From contig OX638130.1 in NCBI GenBank assembly GCA_951804985.1, forward strand, positions 2,632,501 to 2,696,500: DNA of 64,000 bases, read 5' to 3'. Source of the DNA: Dryomyza anilis (lineage: Eukaryota; Arthropoda; Insecta; Diptera; Dryomyzidae). How positions within the stretch are numbered: the stretch's first letter is position 1; each line of letters starts with the position of its first letter. Shown here one piece after another: positions 58,590 to 64,000 of the stretch. A program made the translations under genes and the position numbers. The notes beneath the pieces are model-generated. The model did not search any database and was not told where the DNA came from. It saw only the letters and a list, made by a program, of their open reading frames with translations.

Positions 58590-60085
58590 AGAATTAAATT
58601 ATTCACGTAAAATTCAATTATTCACTAAAAATTCAATGTTCAAAATTAAAATTAAAATTTTTATTTACAAATCAATTTTTTACTAAAAATTAAATTTTGC
58701 ACATCAATTTAAATTTTCACTTTATATCAAAATGTTCACTAAAATTTCAATTTTCCTCTAAAAATTCAATTTTGCACTAAAAATTCAATTTATCACTAAA
58801 TAATTAATTTTTCACTATAATTTAATTATTCACTACAAATTTTTCACTAAAATTCAATATTTTCACCAAAATTCAGTTATTCACTAAAAAATCTCTTTTT
58901 CACTCAAAATTAAAACATTCACTAAAATTTCTATTTTTTACTAAAATTAATCTTTTCAAAAAAATATATATTTGTCAATTAAATTCATTTTGTCATTAAA
59001 AATTCAAATTTACACTAAAAATTAAAATTTTCACTAAAAATTAAATGTTCACTAAAAATTCAATTTTTCACTAAAAATTTAATTTTTCACTAAAAATTCA
59101 ATTTTTCACTATAAATACAATTTTTTACTAAAACTTCAATTTTTCACTAAAAATTAAATTTAACACTAAAAATTAACTTTTCACTCAAAATTAAATTTTT
59201 CACTAAAAATTCAATTTTTCACTAAAAATTCAATTTTTCTCTAAAAATTCAAATTTTCACTAAAAATTCAAATTTTCACAAAAAATTCAAATTTTCACTA
59301 AAAATTCAAATTTTCACTAAAAATTCAAATTATCACTAAAAATTCAATTTTTCACTAAAAATTTAATTTTTCACTAAAAATTAAATTTTTCACTAATAAT
59401 TAAATTTTTTACTAAAAATTAAATTTTTCACTAAAAATTAAATTTTTCACTAAAAATTCAAATTTTCACTAAAAATTCAATTTTTCACTAAAAATTCAAT
59501 TTTTCACTATAAATTCAAATTTTCAATAAAAATTCAAATTTTCAATAAAAATTCAATTTTTCACTAAAAATTTAATTTTAGCTAAAAATTAAAATATTTA
59601 ATAAAAATTAAATTTTTCACTAAAAATTAAATTTTTCACTAAAAATTAAATTTTTCACTATAAATAAAATTTTTCACTAAAAATTTAATTTTTCACTAAA
59701 AATTTAATTTTAGCTAAAAATTAAAATATTTACTAAAAATTAAATTTTTCACTAAAAATTAAATTTTTCACTAAAAATTCAATTTTTCACTAAAAATTAA
59801 ATTTTTCACTAAAAATTAAATTTTTCACTAAAAATTTAATTTTTTACTAAAAATTAAATTTTTCATTAAAAAATCTATTTTCACTAAAAATTAATTTTTT
59901 CACTAAAAATTAAAATTTTTACTATAAATTAAAATGTTCACAAAAAATTAAAATTTTTACTAAACATTAAAATTTTCACTAATAATTAAAATTTTCACTA
60001 AATATTAAATTTTTCACTAAAAATTAAAATTTTCATTAAAAATTAAATTTTTCACTACAAATTAAATTTTTCACTAAAATAAATT
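58590..60085 (+). repeat. 19-bp satellite block 5
   Basis: TTTTTCACTAAAAATTCAA / TTTTTCACTAAAAATTAAA units, same orientation as blocks 2 and 3, with diverged edges. It ends about 440 bp upstream of gene C's TATA box. Confidence 0.94.
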
Positions 60086-60523
60086 TATTAACAAAAAATG
60101 CAATTATTTTGCCGTTCCATCCACCGTTACGTCATTTCTTGAACTATTTTTGCTTTTCAATTTTTAACACCCAGAACTTTCTCATAACAGTTTTTAAAAC
60201 AGCTGTTGGGCGCTTCACTGCCACACATGTTCACTGCACAACAAAAAGCTAAAAACTACAAATTTTATAAAAATAAAATAAAAATAACATAGACATCACT
60301 CACACTGAAGTCAATGCCAATTGCAACTGCGAACTGCGCCTAGTATCTGCAGTCAAGCATTGTAATGTATCTGAGTATCGCGCGCCCGCTGCAAGAAACA
60401 AACTGAAAAAAAAAAAAAAAACAAATGTATCTCAGCCAAGTCGAGCGAACCATGCCAAGTTTTTCTTTTTTCATTGTGGGTTTTTGCGCATTTCTTTGGC
60501 CGCTTCTTTTTATTATAAAAGCA

Positions 60524-60531
60524 CGCCGCTG
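60524..60531 (+). promoter_or_regulatory. TATA box of gene C
   Basis: TATAAAAG, the same octamer as the gene B TATA box. Transcription would start near 60555-60565, where ATACAGTC is a possible initiator, leaving a very short 5' leader before the ATG at 60574. The preceding 400 bp are less AT-rich, as expected for a promoter. Confidence 0.65.
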
Positions 60532-60573
60532 GACACGTTGTGAAGACAATTTATGTTGAGATACAGTCGTGAA

Positions 60574-60618
60574 ATGGTCGCGTACAAGTTGAGATACATT
60601 TACGTGCTATTGCTAATT
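60574..60618 (+). CDS. Gene C, first coding exon (rest outside window)
   Basis: ATG at 60574 (GAAATGGTC) encodes MVAYKLRYIYVLLLI and runs directly into a consensus donor GTAAGT at 60619 in phase 0. This is the beginning of a signal peptide cut by an intron, as in gene B and as inferred for gene A. An alternative in-frame ATG at 60553 would add MLRYSRE but lies at or before the expected start of transcription. The downstream exons are not in this window, so the product cannot be named. By position, strand, promoter type and exon design it is probably another member of the same kind of secreted-protein gene. Confidence is moderate because the exon is short. Confidence 0.65.
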
Positions 60619-61304
60619 GTAAGTGGGCAGTTGCAGATAAAAGGATAAAGTGCATATTTGAAAAAAGAGAAAAAATAAAAAAAATATATAAAAAAAATCA
60701 ACAAACAAAGGATTATAACAAATGTATCGCATGGATAAGCAGTGCCGTGTATCTGCGAGTTACAAATGTGTAGAACTGCAATTTCAAAGTTCAAAGCTAA
60801 AACCATTTTGCGAACTAGTGAAAGTGCTTTAAATCGTATGTAGCTGCCAAATTCAAGGACAATGAACGCATTACAATGTACAACATGTGGATTACAATAA
60901 AATTTTAAAAATAAAATTAAAAAGAAAAAGAAAAAGAAAAACATGCTGACAACAACATCTGCAAGTGCTTGAAAGCGAAAGTCGTTGCGTTTGAAATTGC
61001 TTTCAATTGTATTGAACGAAAGTTGATTGGACTGTTATTAGCTGCCATAAGTAGACAACATATTAAGGATCGTGAAAACGTTATTTCGAAATTTATATTT
61101 GAGTTAAATGTCAAGTAAAACCATAAAATTGAAAAAAGAATGTTTAAAATAATCATGATATAAGGCCGCAAATTAATCTAACGCAAAATATTTAGCATAA
61201 TTTTTTAGAAGAACCATTCAAATTAGAATAAAGCAGAAATTTAAATAAAAATTAAAATGATCTTCAGAATTGTAGGTAGACTCTCGGAATAAACGAATTG
61301 ATTA

Positions 61305-61861
61305 CTCGGTAAAATCTTAAAATCTTTCCTAGCATATGTTATCGCTGGGAAGTCTGCCCTCTCTTAGTCTGCCTACTCTTTGGTCAGTCTCGAAGAACAA
61401 AACATTAAATTGTTCGTTTTTTCGAATTTAATACTCGGATTTAATCGTTTCGGCAAGACCACTAACTACTAAGCCACGGAAAAAATCTTTAGAATATTCC
61501 TCAGAATAATCATCAGAATATTCCTCAGAATAATCATCAGAATATTCCTCAGAATAATCTTCAAAATAAATATCAGATAAATTTCGGTAAAATCTTAAAA
61601 TCTTTTCTAGGATATGTTTACTCTGAGAAGACTGCCCTCTCTTAGTCTGTCTACTCTTAGGGCTGTATCGAAGAATAAAACTTTAAATAGTTTGATGTTC
61701 GCTTTTTTGAATTTAATACTCGGATATAATCGTTTTGGCAAGACCACTAACTACTAACCTACGAAAAAAAAATATTCAGAATATTCCTCAGAATAATCAT
61801 CAGAATATTCCTCAGAATAATCATCAGAATAATCATCAGAATAATTCACAGAATAATATTC
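61305..61861 (+). repeat. Diverged ~278-bp tandem duplication
   Basis: TCGGTAAAATCTTAAAATCT at 61306 recurs at 61584. The two copies share CTGCCCTCTCTTAGTCTG, AATTTAATACTCGGAT, GGCAAGACCACTAACTACTA and a following CAGAATATTCCTCAGAATAA run. Point differences and small indels indicate an older event. Confidence 0.85.
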
Positions 61862-62540
61862 AACTTAATCTTCAAAATAAATTTCAGATAAACATTAAAA
61901 AAAACTTTTAGTATAATCGTCAGAATAAGAGCCACAAGTCACAAATAAGAGCCACAAGTCACAAATTAAAATCGATCACAATAGTGCGCTTTCTCACAAT
62001 TGTCGCAATTTCGTATTCTGTCAATTTTATTTTCTATGTATATTGACGTAAAAGTCTGAATCAATTGGCATTTGTATTAATTGTTATGATAACAATTGTC
62101 ACTGCTCGCTTGAATAGGGCTGTAAACCTCAAAGTATCAGAATAATTCACAGAATAATCTTCAAATTAATATTTAGAAAAAAAAAATTTAGAATAATTTT
62201 CAGAATAAACCTCAAAAAACATTAAGAATAATCTTCAGAATAATCCACTGAATAATCATACGAAACATGCACGCATAGCATAATTTTAAAAAGAAACTTT
62301 AGATAAATTTTAAAAATCAGAAAAATAGTTGTCAGGCTAATACTCAGAATAATCTCTAAAATAATCTCTAGAATAATATTTTGTATAATCTCAGATCAAA
62401 TAATCCACATAAAACTTACAGAATAATCTTAAGAATATTCTACAGAAAAATCTTCAGAATAAACCTTAGAATATTCTTGAAAATAATCATCAAAAACTTT
62501 CCGAAAATTGTTTAGAAAAATTTCTAAAATAATCTTTAAA
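61490..62540 (+). repeat. Degenerate ~12-bp repeat (CAGAATAATCTT)
   Basis: CAGAATAATCATCAGAATATTCCT strings are dense at 61495-61570 and 61775-61880 and become scattered further on. They are interrupted by the dispersed repeat at 61957-62126. Confidence 0.75.
61957..62126 (+). repeat. Dispersed repeat, copy 2 of 2
   Basis: Same orientation twin of 23631-23770: AGTCACAAAT, TCGATCACAATAGTGCGC, GTAAAAGTCTGAATCAATTG, GATAACAATTGTCACTGCTC, GAATAGGGCTGTAAA. It contains extra sequence TTCTCACAATTGTCGCAA absent from copy 1. Both copies lie in first introns of the secreted-protein genes. Confidence 0.8.
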
Positions 62541-62767
62541 ATTATCTGTAGAATAATCATTAATAAAAAAAACTTTAAGAATAATTTTTAAAATTTATAA
62601 AATTATCTTCTAAAAAATCTATAAATAATCTTTTGAAAAATGCGCACAATATATCCAGAAAAGTTTCGAAATATATTCAAAGTAATGCAAATAAAATTGA
62701 AAATAATCCTTAGAAAATTTTGAGAATAATCTTTAGAATTAATAAATCTTTTAACATATTTATATAT

Positions 62768-62993
62768 CGTCGTTGTAAAACAAAAAGTCACCAAATACAT
62801 TTTTATGAAAAACTTAAATTTCGAGTTTTTTTGATTAGTATTATAAAAAGTTTTTGATGAATTTTTAAAGTTAAAATATTAATTGATAGATTTACATGTG
62901 TTCTTATCATGTGGTAAAAAAATTGGCATCATCGATTAAAAATTGACAGATATATAAAGATTTTTGAAAATGAAAATTTGGCATTTTGAAAAT
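62768..62993. mobile_element. MITE of the CGTCGTTGTAGAACGAAA family, copy 2, right end lost
   Basis: Matches 46822-47040: CGTCGTTGTAAAACAAAAAG, ACATTTTTATGAAAAACTTA, TTGATAGATTTACAT, TTAAAAATTGACAGATATA. It stops after GGCATTTTGAAAAT, without the right terminal repeat. Confidence 0.8.
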
Positions 62994-63249
62994 AATATTC
63001 CAAACCATATTTTGAACAATCTTCAAAATAATGTTCAGTACATTTGTTTTTAGAATAATCTTTAGTATACCCATTTAAAAATTATCAGAAAAAAATAATT
63101 TAAGAACTATCTTGATTATATTCGAATTATTATAATTATTTTTTTTCAACAATAATAAATAAAATAAATGATCTAATTTATTTTATTTTTTAATAATTTT
63201 CAACTAATTTTTTTAATCATATTCAAATACTTGTGTAAGACTTTTTTAA

Positions 63250-63560
63250 ACATTTTACAATACTTTTGTAATACTTTTGTAAAAACTTTTGTAATACTTT
63301 TGTAATACTTTTGTAATACTTTTGTAATACTTTTGTAATACTTTTGTAATACTTTTGTAATACTTTTGTAATACTTTTGTAATACTTTTGTAATACGCTT
63401 GTAATACTTTTGTAATACGCTTGTATTACTTTTGTTATACTCTTGTAATACTTTTGTTATACTCTTGTAATACTTTTGTAATTCTTTTGTAATTCTTTTG
63501 TAATACTTTTGTAATACTTTTGTAATACTTTCGTAATACTTTTGTAATACTTTTCTAAAA
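63250..63560 (+). repeat. 11-bp array (ACTTTTGTAAT)n
   Basis: About 28 units of ACTTTTGTAAT with variants ACGCTTGTAAT and ACTCTTGTAAT clustered at 63395-63470, again showing local copying of variant units. Confidence 0.93.
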
Positions 63561-64000
63561 TACAGTCAACCCTAAACAAATGCCAATTGCGTTTTTGATT
63601 ATTTAGCTTATCGAACCGCCGATTCTGCATCCAATTTCACTTCGAAACGCAATGTCAAAATTGATAATACCCATTTAAAATTTATAAGCAACAAAATTTA
63701 AAAATTATAAATTACAAAAATACACACATAAAACCACTAATTCAGCTCTTCTACATATTAAGTCGATTCATATTACCAAAACTAAAACAATTTATAACAC
63801 TTTTAGTACAATTTAGTGTGTGTGTATGATATTATTTGCACTGCCAACCGAATATAGCAGTTCTATCAACCAATTTTTAGAAAGTAAAGTAAATTTTGTT
63901 GCTACGACTACCTTTCGTTTTCATAAAATCTCATGCCAAGAGAGATATTTTTTTGTGTGTACTTATTTACATACTTATTGAAATATTACTTACATAACTT

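Larger units (their letters stand above)
60619..64000 (+). other. Gene C intron 1 (partial), repeat-rich
   Basis: From the GTAAGT donor to the window edge no acceptor with a coding continuation was found. Contents are listed separately: a 278-bp duplication, a CAGAATAATCTT repeat, a dispersed repeat copy, a MITE copy and an 11-mer array. The last 400 bp are ordinary AT-rich sequence. Confidence 0.5.

Overview
The window looks like nuclear DNA of a higher fly (Diptera, probably Brachycera). The evidence is an AT-rich background, GT-AG introns with polypyrimidine/AG acceptors, TATA-box promoters, secreted Gln/His-rich proteins with CAG/CAA runs, Tc1/mariner and Harbinger-like DNA elements, and AT-rich satellite blocks inside introns. 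Family or species cannot be fixed from sequence alone. Nothing bacterial or viral was seen, and there is no CRISPR array.

Three protein genes on the + strand form the backbone. Gene A (left, 5' end outside the window) has a signal-peptide exon at 877-1403, an 8.2 kb intron filled with a 19-bp satellite, and a terminal Gln-rich exon at 9598-10459. Gene B (middle) is complete: TATA box at 22519, a seven-codon first exon at 22787-22807, a 12.0 kb intron, a second exon at 34845-35224, a short intron, and a terminal exon from 35851 to 37298 that needs one frameshift near 36666-36675. Gene C (right) shows only its TATA box and first exon (60574-60618); the rest lies beyond the window. All three have a phase-0 intron inside the signal-peptide coding region. 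This suggests a tandem cluster of secreted, low-complexity (cuticle- or matrix-like) proteins. No domain was recognised with certainty, so the biochemical function is left open. A fourth, uncertain relic of a signal-peptide gene sits at 41406-41599.

The rest is introns and intergenic DNA dominated by repeats. The main ones are five blocks of one 19-bp satellite family (1-820, 4268-8795, 38100-39540, 45555-45930, 58590-60085); near-perfect 8-mer (21052-22218), 7-mer (41771-45080) and 10-mer (32909-33830, 53138-55702) arrays; and a degenerate ~170-bp satellite (46400-49400). Mobile DNA includes a decayed mariner with TIRs and TA duplications (16222-17366), a Harbinger-like MITE with TTA duplications (25017-25533), several palindromic MITEs, two inverted copies of a ~0.8 kb dispersed element (25921-26683 and 29841-30684, the second nested between ends of another element), an RTE-like fragment, and a tRNA-derived SINE with a perfect 13-bp target duplication (52231-52528). 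Less AT-rich islands near the genes (about 3560-4060, 19850-20320, 33930-34760, 45960-46330, 49640-50060, 55960-56480) are candidate regulatory DNA.

No clearly new enzymatic system was found. The most interesting themes are the clustered secreted-protein genes with satellite-filled first introns, the shared 19-bp satellite, and the cleanly dated SINE and MITE insertions.
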